From Chitinophagaceae bacterium UBA4411 (lineage in GTDB: Bacteria; Bacteroidota; Bacteroidia; Chitinophagales; Chitinophagaceae), in NCBI GenBank assembly GCA_002400415.1, contig DGQP01000005.1, positions 682,372 to 746,371 on the forward strand: a stretch of 64,000 nt of DNA. The letters are read 5' to 3'. Position 1 is the first letter of the stretch, and each line of letters starts with the position of its first letter. The translations under genes were made by a program, and so were the position numbers. The notes below the pieces were generated by a model. The model saw only the letters and a program-made list of their open reading frames with translations. It had not been told where the DNA came from and ran no database searches. This document shows, one piece after another, positions 1 through 8,012 of the stretch.

Positions 1-2
1 AT

Positions 3-1124
3 GCCGCTTTCTGGATTAAGGATTATTATAAAGACCTGCAGGAGGAGAACAAAGCATTTTTTAATTCTCATCTATATAATGAAGGACCTAAGAGTGCTTT
101 GAATGTAACTGCAGTCGAAGCGGTGTATGCAAAGGATGCACCACTGATCAATGGTTATGAGATATTGAATAAATACTTTGACCAGTTATTCAGCAGCAAT
201 CCAAAAGTAGTGGCGTTTGGCGAGGATATGGGATTGATCGGGGATGTGAACCAGGGTTTTGCCGGCTTGCAGGCCAAACACGGAGAGGAAAGAATCTTTG
301 ATACGGGTATCCGTGAGCTTACGATCATGGGACAGGGAATTGGTTTAGCTTTCCGTGGCCTGAGGCCAATTGCTGAGATACAGTATCTCGACTATTTATT
401 GTACGGACTGCAACCTTTGAGTGATGATGTGGCCACATTGCATTACAGAACATTTGGTAAACAAAGCTGCCCGCTGATCGTCCGAACCAGGGGACACCGG
501 CTGGAGGGTATCTGGCATAGTGGCTCCCCAATGGGGGTTGTGATCAACGCCCTTCGCGGAATGTATGTATGTGTGCCAAGAAACATGACGCAGGCTGCCG
601 GGATGTATAATACACTACTAAAGGGCAATGACCCGGGGATTGTAATTGAATGCCTGAACGGATACCGGTTGAAGGAAAAATTACCGGCTAATTTGTCTGA
701 GTTTGCTGTTCCCCTCGGTGTGCCGGAAGTGATCCGGGAAGGAAATGATATTACTATTGTATCGTACGGGTCAACACTTCGCATTGTGCAGGAAGCTGCA
801 ACAGTACTGGATACCCAGGGTATCAGTTGCGAGATTGTGGATGTGCAGACCTTACTACCTTTTGATATCCATCATAAAATCCTTGAATCATTAAAGAAAA
901 CCAGCCGTATTGTTTTTGTGGATGAAGACGTACCGGGAGGCGCTGCCGCCTATATGTTCAATAAAGTGATGGAAGAACAGGGCGGCTACAGGTACCTGGA
1001 TGTGGCAGCAAGGACAATTACCGGCAAAGCACATCGTCCCGCCTATGGAAGTGATGGTGATTATTTCAGCAAGCCGAATGCTGAAGAGATTGAAGCGGTG
1101 ATTAAGCAAATGATGACGGAGTAA
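3..1124 (+). CDS. 2-oxoacid dehydrogenase E1, beta part of a probable alpha-beta fusion (5' truncated)
   Basis: This is the C-terminal part of a thiamine-diphosphate E1 component of a 2-oxoacid (pyruvate or branched-chain) dehydrogenase complex, which decarboxylates the keto acid and passes the acyl group to E2. The visible beta-type part carries FGEDMG near its start, IFDTGIREL (the FDTPLAE-like active-site segment) and VDVQTLLPFD of the transketolase C-terminal domain. The frame is open from base 3, and about 32 codons of helical, charged sequence precede the beta domain. This suits the fused alpha-beta E1 (about 660-680 residues) known from Bacteroidota, with the alpha half outside the window. 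A TTG at 99 could be taken as a start but lies inside this open frame and is unlikely to be real. Family is certain; the fusion and substrate are inferred. Confidence 0.88.
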   Translation, partial: AAFWIKDYYKDLQEENKAFFNSHLYNEGPKSALNVTAVEAVYAKDAPLINGYEILNKYFDQLFSSNPKVVAFGEDMGLIGDVNQGFAGLQAKHGEERIFDTGIRELTIMGQGIGLAFRGLRPIAEIQYLDYLLYGLQPLSDDVATLHYRTFGKQSCPLIVRTRGHRLEGIWHSGSPMGVVINALRGMYVCVPRNMTQAAGMYNTLLKGNDPGIVIECLNGYRLKEKLPANLSEFAVPLGVPEVIREGNDITIVSYGSTLRIVQEAATVLDTQGISCEIVDVQTLLPFDIHHKILESLKKTSRIVFVDEDVPGGAAAYMFNKVMEEQGGYRYLDVAARTITGKAHRPAYGSDGDYFSKPNAEEIEAVIKQMMTE

Positions 1125-1130
1125 GATAAT

Positions 1131-1153
1131 AATTGACAATAGGCAACTGGCAA
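1131..1153 (+). repeat. Left arm of imperfect inverted repeat framing the S23-type gene
   Basis: These 23 bases begin with AATTGACAAT and match the reverse complement of 1586-1608 at 19 of 23 positions. The first ten bases are identical. The two arms enclose a single gene (1185-1550). It lies just after the stop of the E1 gene. Confidence 0.6.
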
Positions 1154-1184
1154 GGGCTGTAAAAGTTTAGTAGTAATAAGTAGT

Positions 1185-1550
1185 ATGGCAGCCAAAAATT
1201 TTAAACAAACGAAATTGTACAAGCTTGCCTTTGAACAAGCGATGGATGTTTTTCATATATCAAAGGGATTTCCAAAGGAAGAAACATATTCACTGACAGA
1301 CCAGGTCAGGAGGTTGTCAAGAAGTGTTTGTTCGAATATTGAGGAAGCGTACAGAAAAATGCGATACCCGGCCCATTTCATTTTGAAAGCCACTGATAGC
1401 GATGCTGAAAATTCTGAAACAAATGTCTGGCTTGATTTCGCTGAAGGCTGTGGGTATATTTCAAGGGATCAACAAGAAAAAATGATTTTACGCAGTGAGG
1501 AAATCGGGCGGCTGCTGAATCATATGATAAATAACCCGGAGAAGTATTGA
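1185..1550 (+). CDS. Four-helix-bundle protein (S23 / 23S rRNA intervening-sequence protein family)
   Basis: A 121-residue, all-helical protein. The pattern of an N-terminal KLYKLAFEQAMDVF helix, then FPKEETYSLTDQVRRLSRSVCSNIEEAY, a central ALKATDSDAENSE-like helix and a last helix with RSEEIGRLLNHMI is that of the S23/IVP family. This family is encoded by intervening sequences in some 23S rRNA genes, is related to the Avd accessory protein of diversity-generating retroelements, and forms pentameric positively charged barrels. Here no rRNA, reverse transcriptase or variable repeat is nearby. The gene sits alone between two unrelated genes and is framed by inverted repeats at 1131-1153 and 1586-1608. 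Cellular function of stand-alone copies is unknown. Family call is firm; mobility is only suggested. Confidence 0.85.
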   Translation: MAAKNFKQTKLYKLAFEQAMDVFHISKGFPKEETYSLTDQVRRLSRSVCSNIEEAYRKMRYPAHFILKATDSDAENSETNVWLDFAEGCGYISRDQQEKMILRSEEIGRLLNHMINNPEKY

Positions 1551-1585
1551 TCAAATAATTATATATTTAGTCTGTATCAGGTAAT

Positions 1586-1608
1586 TTGTCAATTGCTCAT
1601 TGTCAATT
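1586..1608 (-). repeat. Right arm of imperfect inverted repeat framing the S23-type gene
   Basis: Reverse complement begins AATTGACAAT and matches 1131-1153 at 19 of 23 positions. Within this arm the unit TGTCAATTGCT is itself nearly repeated (TTGTCAATTGCTCATTGTCAA), giving a short direct repeat. It lies between the S23-type stop and the start at 1621. Confidence 0.6.
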
Positions 1609-1620
1609 GCTGGTTGAAGT

Positions 1621-2238
1621 ATGCCAACAAATTTTCTTTTCATCATTGATGTGTTTGGTACATTTTCCTTTGCGGTCTCCGGTGCTTTTCTTGCCATGCA
1701 AAAGAAGCTGGATCCGTTTGGCGTATTGGTATTGTCTTTTGTAACTGCCATTGGAGGTGGTACGCTTCGTGATATTCTGATTGGCAACCTTCCTGTTGGC
1801 TGGTTAAGAAATGAGACGGCAACAATCGTTATTTTCTCTTCTGCCATTGCCACGATGATCTTTGGCAGCTTCTTAAAGCAATTCACCACCACTTTGTTTT
1901 TATTTGATGCGCTGGGGCTTGGTTTATTTACCATTATTGGTATTGAACTGGGTATTGAAAAACAATTCAGTACGGGTATTTGCATTGCACTCGGAACGAT
2001 CACCGCCTGTTTTGGGGGGGTGATCCGGGATGTACTTCTCAATGATGTTCCCTTGCTGTTCCGCAAAGAAATATATGCCATGGCCTGTATTGCAGGCGGG
2101 CTGGTTTACTTTCTGCTCAAAAGGATAAATCTTGATGAGGATATTTCGAAAACGATCTGCATCCTGCTCATCTTTGCCATTCGTGTAATTGCTGTACGTT
2201 ATAAAATTTCCCTGCCTCAATTTTATACGCATAAATAA
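1621..2238 (+). CDS. TRIC-type trimeric cation channel / UPF0126 (YadS-like) membrane protein
   Basis: A 205-residue inner-membrane protein with about seven hydrophobic segments. It shows the internal duplication typical of the family: the first half contains FVTAIGGGTLRDILIG and the second half FGGVIRDVLLND, each a glycine-rich G-G-x-x-R-D motif. Prokaryotic members are trimeric monovalent-cation (K+/Na+) channels related to the TRIC channels of animal ER. Length matches the family (about 200-220). It starts at an ATG 12 bases after the right inverted-repeat arm and is followed after 5 bases by the PhzF gene, so the two are probably co-transcribed. Ion selectivity in this organism is unknown. 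Confidence 0.9.
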   Translation: MPTNFLFIIDVFGTFSFAVSGAFLAMQKKLDPFGVLVLSFVTAIGGGTLRDILIGNLPVGWLRNETATIVIFSSAIATMIFGSFLKQFTTTLFLFDALGLGLFTIIGIELGIEKQFSTGICIALGTITACFGGVIRDVLLNDVPLLFRKEIYAMACIAGGLVYFLLKRINLDEDISKTICILLIFAIRVIAVRYKISLPQFYTHK

Positions 2239-2243
2239 ACAAT

Positions 2244-3026
2244 ATGAAACTGACCCTGTACCAGGTGGATGCCTTCGCTGATAAGATTTTTGCAGGCAAT
2301 CCTGCCGCCGTAATACCGTTGGAAAAATGGATCAGTGATGAGCTGATGCAGCAGATTGCAATGGAGAATAATCTCGCTGAAACCGTTTTTTTTGTGCCCC
2401 GGGGCAACGACTTTGATATCCGCTGGTTCACTCCTGAACTGGAAATTAATTTATGTGGTCACGCTACACTGGCATCCGCCTGGGTTTTGTATGAATTTTT
2501 AGGGTATAAAAGACCAACAATCACTTTTCATTCTAAAAGCGGCCCGTTATACGTGAGCCGGGATGCTGAAATTATTAAACTTGATTTTCCATCCTGGAAA
2601 CCGGAACGGATCGATGAATACCCTGCTGAATTACTTACTTCACTGGGGAACCCTGATATGGTTGCTGTATATAAGTACAGGGATTTTTTGGTGGAATTGA
2701 ATAATGAGACAGATGTGAGAAATTGCAAACCCGATTTTACGCTGATGAAAAAGACCGGGGGAATGGTAATCATCACAGCACCGGGCAGGGAAGTGGATTT
2801 TGTATCCCGCTTCTTTGCACCAACAGCAGGTATTGATGAAGACCCGGTAACAGGTTCAGCTCACTCGCAATTGATTCCGTTCTGGAACTACAAACTTGGG
2901 AAAGATATTATGAAAGCAAAGCAGCTCTCCAAAAGAGGAGGCGATCTTTATTGCGAACAAAAAGGCGACCGGGTGGTCATGGGCGGACAATGTGTGTTTT
3001 ACATGAAGGGAGAAATTAATGTCTGA
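2244..3026 (+). CDS. PhzF family isomerase-like protein
   Basis: A 260-residue cytoplasmic protein of the PhzF/diaminopimelate-epimerase-like fold. Family marks are YQVDAFADKIFAGNPAAVIPL at the start, NLAETVFF carrying the catalytic glutamate, DIRWFTPELEINLCGHATLASAW, and near the end DEDPVTGSAHSQLIPFW, the second glycine/serine-rich binding loop. PhzF itself isomerises dihydro-3-hydroxyanthranilate in phenazine synthesis, but no other phz gene is present, and the stand-alone family members in most bacteria have unknown substrates. It follows the TRIC-type gene by 5 bases. The gene ends facing the DCC-family gene on the other strand. Confidence 0.92.
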   Translation: MKLTLYQVDAFADKIFAGNPAAVIPLEKWISDELMQQIAMENNLAETVFFVPRGNDFDIRWFTPELEINLCGHATLASAWVLYEFLGYKRPTITFHSKSGPLYVSRDAEIIKLDFPSWKPERIDEYPAELLTSLGNPDMVAVYKYRDFLVELNNETDVRNCKPDFTLMKKTGGMVIITAPGREVDFVSRFFAPTAGIDEDPVTGSAHSQLIPFWNYKLGKDIMKAKQLSKRGGDLYCEQKGDRVVMGGQCVFYMKGEINV

Positions 3027-3031
3027 CGTAG

Positions 3032-3436
3032 TCAATCAAGAAATCTTTCTTTAAGCCCGGGTGCAGGTATCATGCAGCTTTCTTTTTTCCCAAACCATTT
3101 ATAACGGTTCCGGGCTATTAATGTGTACACCCCGTCTCTTATAAATGCGGGGACAATGATAAATCCATATAATAACGGCCAGGCACCTCCCAGTTTCCTG
3201 GAAACCCGTAATGCGGCAGAAGATTTCCGGTATAATGTTCCGTTCTCAATCAGTATAAACGAATTCAGGTTATCTGCCGGAAGATGGAACTGTTCTAATA
3301 ATTGTTGCCCGGTTTTTCCCTGTAAAGAGGCAAAATGAAATTGTTTCTGGTGGTCCCGCTTAATAATGAACTGAACACTGTGGTTGCACAGGTTACAGAC
3401 TCCGTCAAAAAGGATGATCTTTTTTTCTTCTGTCAT
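3032..3436 (-). CDS. Thiol-disulfide oxidoreductase DCC family protein (DUF393)
   Basis: Small (134-residue) thioredoxin-fold-like protein with the family motif DGVCNLCNHSVQFIIKRD at residues about 10-26, holding the C-x-x-C pair, and a second conserved SSAALRVSRKLGGAWPLLY block. Members are predicted disulfide oxidoreductases; the physiological partner is unknown. I chose the ATG at 3436 because the family begins shortly before ILFDGVC; an in-frame ATG at 3493 would add 19 residues with no family counterpart. It converges with the PhzF gene with five bases between the stops and is divergent from the histidine kinase operon. Confidence 0.88.
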   Translation of the reverse strand: MTEEKKIILFDGVCNLCNHSVQFIIKRDHQKQFHFASLQGKTGQQLLEQFHLPADNLNSFILIENGTLYRKSSAALRVSRKLGGAWPLLYGFIIVPAFIRDGVYTLIARNRYKWFGKKESCMIPAPGLKERFLD

Positions 3437-3547
3437 TTCCGTGTAAATGTCAGGAATTATCCGGTAAAACCGGGACGAAATAATCACATCCATCAGGCAA
3501 CCCTGTTCCTCTTTTTGTTCAGGTATTACTTTTTAACTCTATAGCTG

Positions 3548-3565
3548 ATTACACAATTGTGTAAT
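3548..3565. promoter_or_regulatory. Perfect 18-bp palindrome, possible regulator site
   Basis: ATTACACAATTGTGTAAT is a perfect inverted repeat without spacer, placed 140 bases before the histidine kinase gene and about 110 bases before the divergent DCC-family gene. Its right half runs into GTGTAATTGA (3559-3568), a 10-mer that recurs at 5958-5967 and 6653-6662. A role as an operator is inferred from position and symmetry only. Confidence 0.45.
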
Positions 3566-3705
3566 TGATCCATATGGTATTAAAGCTCATTTTTACCCGG
3601 GTAATACTAATAAACAGGCTTTGGGGGGATTGCTATTACTCATTCTGTATACAAAAGACAAAATAATTGTAATTTTCGATAGCTGAAACAGGCTGATAAA
3701 ACCTG

Positions 3706-5946
3706 ATGAACCGGATATTATTTTTTAAAAAAAGACCAGTTTCCCTGCTGGCCGGCTTGCTGTTAGCTCTGACACTGACAGCACAACCCGGTAATGACTA
3801 TATAAAAAAGGTTGACAATCTCCTTCAGCAGGCAGAAAGCCTTACCCGGAAAGCTGCCTATGATTCAGCTGTTGCTATATCAGAACAGGTTCTGGTAATT
3901 TCAAAAGAGAAAGGATATAAAGCAGGAGAAGCAAATAGCTATGATAAGCTGGCAGAAATCATGTTATTGAATGGAAGAATGACAGAAGTGAATAGTTATG
4001 ATTCGCTGGTGCTGCCTTTGGCGGGCCAGTTAAAGGATACGAACCTGCTCATTAATGCGTATAACCGCCATGGTGTTTACTGCATGGAAAAAGGAAGGAC
4101 AAAGGAGGCTGAACAGAGTTACCTGCTGGCGTTGAATATGGGGTTAGATAAAAAACAATCCGGCAAAACAGCCGAAGTGTATAGTAACCTTGGTTCCAAT
4201 TACCTCGCAACAGGCGATAAGGACAAAGCGATTGACTGGTTTTTCAAAGCGCTCCGGCTGTATGAAGTAAATAATAATGAAACCGGCCAGGGAGAAACAT
4301 ACAGCAATATTTCTTCTGTATACTACCTGATGGGAAAGGTTAGTGATGCGATCAGCTACCAGAAAAAAAGTATTACACTCAGGGAAAAGAACAATGATCA
4401 ATCGGGCCTTGTCATTACCAATGTCAATATTGGCCAGCTGTATATTCTGAAAGATTCTTTTCCCCTTGCTTTTCAACACCTGAAACAATCTGTGCAATAT
4501 GCCGAAAGGATCAATAACCCCAAATTAAAAGGGAGTGCTTATTCCGGCATGTCGGCCTATTACAGCCGGACAAAAGATTTTCCGGCAGCGCTGGAATGGC
4601 AATCCAAAGCAATTAAACTCTTTGAAGAAACAGATAACAAACCATTGCTGTCGAGATTGTATGTAGCGGCCGGGAACCTGGCTAATGTCACGAAAGATTC
4701 ACTTAAAGCAGTTGAATACTATACGAAGGCCCTTTCACTTGCAATCCTTTTGAACAATAAGGAAAATATCAGTAACGCCAATGAAAAATTGAGTGCTTTC
4801 TACCAGTCCAGGAACGATCCTGATAAAGCATTCCAGTATTACAAAAAGCACATTCTTTACCGGGACAGTATTGCCGCCACCAGTACCGGCGCTAAAATTG
4901 AAGAGATCAGGGCTAAGTATGAAACAGAAAAAAAAGATAATGAAATAGCCCGGCTCAATACCGAACAACGGATCCGGGAACTGGAAATTGAAAAGCAAAA
5001 AGCTGTAATAGCCGGGAATACACTGGAGGCAAAGCAAAAGGAGAATGAGATCAAATTATTATCCCAGCAGCGGGAATTACAGCAGGCCGCATTCCTGAAG
5101 TCACAGGAGGAACTGGAGAGACAATTGTTACTGGCTAAGAATAATGAACAGGCTCTCCGTCTTTCGCAGCAGGAATTAAAACTTACCAACCAGGAAAAGG
5201 AATTACGGGGAAAAGAATTGAAAGCCCAGAAGCTGTTTCGGAATATACTGATCGCCGGGGCTGTTTTACTGGCATTGTTTGCGGGCATTCTGTTTAACCG
5301 GTATAAGCTGAAGAAAAAACTGGAGCAGCAAAACCAGTTGCTCAGTATCCGGAATGATATATCCCGTAACCTGCATGATGATATTGGTGCCTCTCTCAGT
5401 AATATTAATATCCTGAATGAACTCACCAAACGCAATGTGGCCGATCCGGAAAAAGCGGCTGTTTACCTTTCAAAAGCCGGAGATGATATCCAGCGCATCA
5501 GTGAATCACTATCTGATATTGTCTGGAATATCAACCCGCAGTACGATGACCTTGATAACCTGTTTATCCGGATGAAACGCTATGCCGCCGATATGCTGGA
5601 TGGAAAGGAAATACTTGCTCATCTTGTCTTCCCGGCTGACAATGAAAAAATCAGTATGCAGATGGACCAGCGCCGCGATTTTTATCTCATTTTTAAAGAA
5701 GCAATCAACAACCTGGTAAAATATTCAAAGGCTACTGAAGCCACAATCGAAGTGCGTTCAGATGACCAGCAAATTCATCTTAAAGTGGCGGATAACGGAA
5801 AAGGATTTGACAGTAAAAATACCCGGATGGGTAACGGTATCCAGAATATGAAGCAAAGGGCTCTGAAGTGGCAAAGTGATCTGCAGGTGGAGTCAGTTCC
5901 GGGAAAGGGAACAACGATTCTGCTGACGATGAAAGTGAATGTTTAA
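3706..5946 (+). CDS. TPR-containing sensor histidine kinase (HisKA_3 type)
   Basis: A 746-residue membrane sensor kinase. Residues 1-26 look like a signal peptide ending in A-Q. About 40-400 contain tandem tetratricopeptide repeats (for example YSNLGSNYLATGDKDKAIDWFFKAL). About 400-510 form a long charged coiled coil, a transmembrane helix lies near 512-530, and the DHp motif RNLHDDIGASLSNI places the phospho-accepting His at 557. ATPase N-box KEAINNLVKYSK is at 664-675 and DNGKGF at 696-701. This periplasmic TPR-coiled coil-TM-HisKA_3 layout is common in Bacteroidota; the TPRs probably sense a protein or peptide ligand. The response regulator follows, and the pair is bordered by a repeated 10-mer. 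Stimulus is unknown. Confidence 0.93.
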   Translation: MNRILFFKKRPVSLLAGLLLALTLTAQPGNDYIKKVDNLLQQAESLTRKAAYDSAVAISEQVLVISKEKGYKAGEANSYDKLAEIMLLNGRMTEVNSYDSLVLPLAGQLKDTNLLINAYNRHGVYCMEKGRTKEAEQSYLLALNMGLDKKQSGKTAEVYSNLGSNYLATGDKDKAIDWFFKALRLYEVNNNETGQGETYSNISSVYYLMGKVSDAISYQKKSITLREKNNDQSGLVITNVNIGQLYILKDSFPLAFQHLKQSVQYAERINNPKLKGSAYSGMSAYYSRTKDFPAALEWQSKAIKLFEETDNKPLLSRLYVAAGNLANVTKDSLKAVEYYTKALSLAILLNNKENISNANEKLSAFYQSRNDPDKAFQYYKKHILYRDSIAATSTGAKIEEIRAKYETEKKDNEIARLNTEQRIRELEIEKQKAVIAGNTLEAKQKENEIKLLSQQRELQQAAFLKSQEELERQLLLAKNNEQALRLSQQELKLTNQEKELRGKELKAQKLFRNILIAGAVLLALFAGILFNRYKLKKKLEQQNQLLSIRNDISRNLHDDIGASLSNINILNELTKRNVADPEKAAVYLSKAGDDIQRISESLSDIVWNINPQYDDLDNLFIRMKRYAADMLDGKEILAHLVFPADNEKISMQMDQRRDFYLIFKEAINNLVKYSKATEATIEVRSDDQQIHLKVADNGKGFDSKNTRMGNGIQNMKQRALKWQSDLQVESVPGKGTTILLTMKVNV

Positions 5947-5957
5947 CTTACCCAAAA

Positions 5958-5967
5958 GTGTAATTGA
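5958..5967 (+). promoter_or_regulatory. Copy 2 of GTGTAATTGA motif, between kinase and regulator genes
   Basis: Identical to the 10-mers at 3559-3568 and 6653-6662. It begins 12 bases after the kinase stop and 33 bases before the preferred regulator start at 6000. Three exact copies at three successive gene borders suggest a binding site, possibly for the adjacent response regulator. Confidence 0.4.
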
Positions 5968-5999
5968 AAATGGCGCCAAACAAACCTAATTTCACCAGG

Positions 6000-6641
6000 A
6001 TGGCCACCTCCCTTGTTATATATGAAGACAATGCCCGCTTGCGGCAGTCTATGGAACTGCTGTTAAGTGATGACAGCGGTTTTAAAGTGACCGGGGCATT
6101 CCCCGATTGCAGTAAAGTGCTAAAACAAATGGAAGAGTTGCTTCCTGAACTGGTGGTGATGGATATTGATATGCCGGGAGTGAATGGTATTGAAGGCGTG
6201 AAGAAGATTAAATCGGAATTTCCCGATATAAAAGTGGTTATGTACACGGTATTTGATGATGATACCCGGATTTTTGACTGCCTTTGTGCAGGTGCTGATG
6301 GATACCTGCTAAAAAATACATCCCCTGTCAAGCTAATCCAGTCGTTGCAGGAACTGGCCGAAGGCGGAGCGCCGATGAGCCCTTTTGTAGCACAAAAAGT
6401 GTTTACTTTTTTCAGGAATAACAAACCGGCGGAAGATACTTTTAACCTGACACCCCGGGAAAAGGAAATACTTGAACTGCTGGTAAGAGGAAATTCTTAC
6501 AAAATGATAGCCGATAAAAGTAGTGTATCCGTGGATACCGTTAAAAAGCACCTGCAGAATATTTATCATAAACTTCATGTGAACTGCGGCACCGAAGCGG
6601 TGGCAAAAGCACTGCAGCATAAGATTATCAAGCTGGATTAG
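6000..6641 (+). CDS. NarL/LuxR-family response regulator
   Basis: A 213-residue two-domain transcriptional regulator. The receiver domain (about 1-120) starts with SLVIYEDNARLRQSMELLL, has the phospho-acceptor in VVMDIDMPG (Asp55) and KNTSPVKLIQSL at its end. The LuxR-type helix-turn-helix starts with LTPREKEILELLVRGNSYKMIA at about 150 and includes VSVDTVKKHLQNIYHKL. I prefer the ATG at 6000, immediately before the first receiver strand; ATG 5970 and TTG 5964 are alternatives in frame. It partners the HisKA_3 kinase 5' of it, the usual pairing. Targets are unknown, but the secreted genes starting at 6712 are the obvious candidates. Confidence 0.93.
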   Translation: MATSLVIYEDNARLRQSMELLLSDDSGFKVTGAFPDCSKVLKQMEELLPELVVMDIDMPGVNGIEGVKKIKSEFPDIKVVMYTVFDDDTRIFDCLCAGADGYLLKNTSPVKLIQSLQELAEGGAPMSPFVAQKVFTFFRNNKPAEDTFNLTPREKEILELLVRGNSYKMIADKSSVSVDTVKKHLQNIYHKLHVNCGTEAVAKALQHKIIKLD

Positions 6642-6652
6642 AGTACCTGATT

Positions 6653-6662
6653 GTGTAATTGA
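6653..6662 (+). promoter_or_regulatory. Copy 3 of GTGTAATTGA motif, in front of the secreted gene cluster
   Basis: It lies 11 bases after the regulator stop and 49 bases before the start at 6712. The shared core extends to TTGTGTAATTGA in copies 1 and 3. The TTGA part followed about 20 bases later by a weak TAnnTTTG-like stretch could overlap a promoter. Confidence 0.4.
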
Positions 6663-6711
6663 CTTTCGTTTATTATAGGTCCATCTTTACATCATCAAAA
6701 ATTATTGATGT

Positions 6712-7086
6712 ATGAAAAAGAGACTACAGCTTTCCTTATTACCCTGCCTGGTAGTTGTAATGGCTTTTTCACGAAATACATTACCCCAAAATCTGCAGGT
6801 AATAGCTAAGCCGGATAACATAGAGCTGGTATCTGCAACCAGCGGCATCATCAGGCCTGCTACAGAATTTAAAATCACTCCCAAAAATGTAGGGGGTAAT
6901 AATCCCTGCAAAAATTTTAGATATGCTGATTGCACGAAGGTTGGTCCGGGTCAAATCATTGCAACAGAGATCAGGCTGAAGGATCATAACCGGGTGATGC
7001 AGAAGGTTCCCCAATTGAACATAGTGCTGAAAGCAAATGGCACGAACCTGGTTACCCGGGATCCTTATAGGATTATGATTTTCTAA
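6712..7086 (+). CDS. Small secreted protein of unknown function
   Basis: A 124-residue protein that I do not recognise. Residues 1-24 form a clear signal peptide with KKR at the front and a hydrophobic LLPCLVVVMAF core. The mature part is about 100 residues with two cysteines in NNPCKNFRYADC that could form one disulfide, followed by mostly beta-type sequence ending TRDPYRIMIF. It is the first gene behind the two-component system, 70 bases after the regulator stop, with a GTGTAATTGA motif in the gap, and is followed after 20 bases by a lipoprotein gene. A periplasmic or extracellular location is inferred. Confidence 0.7.
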   Translation: MKKRLQLSLLPCLVVVMAFSRNTLPQNLQVIAKPDNIELVSATSGIIRPATEFKITPKNVGGNNPCKNFRYADCTKVGPGQIIATEIRLKDHNRVMQKVPQLNIVLKANGTNLVTRDPYRIMIF

Positions 7087-7106
7087 AACGTATTTAAATC
7101 AATAAT

Positions 7107-7907
7107 ATGAAAAGAAATATTTTCCTTTCCCTCATCCTCTGTTGTGCAATTGCCTGTAACAACGAAAGTAAAACCAGTGCTTCAGGGGATAGTTTAACGG
7201 CTGCGTCAACTGCTGCCACGGTAACTGAAACCACTTCTTCGCCTGCAATGACAGGCAACTGCGGAAATCTCTTACTTTTTAAAAAAGGTACTGTAATTGA
7301 AGCGGTCAGTTATAACAAAGACGGGGAAGAAACCACGAGGCAAAATTCAACAGTGCTTGATGTGGCGACAACAGCTGCCGGGATGACGGCGGAAGTGGAA
7401 ATGAAGAGTAGTGGAACAGGAAAAAAGGAAAATTCATTTATCGGGAAATACAGTTGTGATGGTAAGAATCTGTATGTTGATCTCACCAGCCTGTTTGCCA
7501 ATATGGATGCAAAAGGAGCAAAAATCGAAGGAGACCCGGTTAACTTTCCGATCAATGTTACAGAAGGAGAAACTCTTCCGGATGTTGCTTATTCTATGAC
7601 GGTTACAAAAGCGGGTAAGCAAATGAAGACAACTGTATTTATGAAGAACAGGAAGGTGGGGTCTAAAGAAAAGATAACCACTCCGGCCGGTACATTTGAT
7701 TGTTACCGGATATCATCCACATCTGAAGCGGAGGTGGATATTGAAGGCATGGATGAGAAAACGAAACAGGTTATGGAGGCAATGAAGAATACAATGCCAA
7801 AACAAAGCTTTGTTTTTTTCTATGACCCTGCCATTATGATCGTTAAAGTGGAAATGTACAGCGGCGATAAATTAGTCAGCCATTCTGATGTGGTGGCAAT
7901 AAAATAA
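7107..7907 (+). CDS. Predicted lipoprotein, TapB/DUF3108-like
   Basis: A 266-residue lipoprotein. The signal sequence MKRNIFLSLILCCAIAC ends in a lipobox with the acylated cysteine at 17, followed by a Ser/Thr/Ala-rich linker to about residue 50. The rest is predicted beta-rich, with the pattern LLFKKGTVIEAVSYNKDG, an internal VGSKEKITTPAGTFDCYRISS and a terminal FFYDPAIMIVKVEMYS. This resembles the TapB/DUF3108-like group of Bacteroidota envelope proteins; the match is by eye and the function is unknown. TPAGTFDCYRI in particular is typical of that group. It lies 20 bases behind the small secreted protein and 105 bases before the cysteine-peptidase-like gene, all in one orientation. Confidence 0.72.
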   Translation: MKRNIFLSLILCCAIACNNESKTSASGDSLTAASTAATVTETTSSPAMTGNCGNLLLFKKGTVIEAVSYNKDGEETTRQNSTVLDVATTAAGMTAEVEMKSSGTGKKENSFIGKYSCDGKNLYVDLTSLFANMDAKGAKIEGDPVNFPINVTEGETLPDVAYSMTVTKAGKQMKTTVFMKNRKVGSKEKITTPAGTFDCYRISSTSEAEVDIEGMDEKTKQVMEAMKNTMPKQSFVFFYDPAIMIVKVEMYSGDKLVSHSDVVAIK

Positions 7908-8012
7908 TCAGCAAGCTGGCATGAACTGTTTTATGAAATATTCCGGTATAAAAGATATTGACTGCCTGAATGATGGCGATGGCTAACATTTTATTAATAA
8001 AAACCTACTTCA

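Noticed and set aside
99..1124. E1 beta gene starting at TTG 99
   Set aside because: The frame stays open back to base 3 with sensible sequence, so the gene is truncated by the window edge rather than starting here.
1185..1550. Diversity-generating retroelement, because of the Avd-like fold
   Set aside because: No reverse transcriptase, template repeat or variable repeat is nearby.
1551..2081. 176-codon reading frame on the minus strand
   Set aside because: Lies opposite the TRIC-type gene; composition is a mirror of it and shows no family features.
4857..5435. 192-codon minus-strand frame rich in Ser, Phe and Cys
   Set aside because: Shadow of the histidine kinase coiled coil.
7921..7986. 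21-codon frame (MNCFMKYSGIKDIDC...) between the lipoprotein and the peptidase-like gene
   Set aside because: Too short, no membrane or signal character and no supporting context; could be chance.
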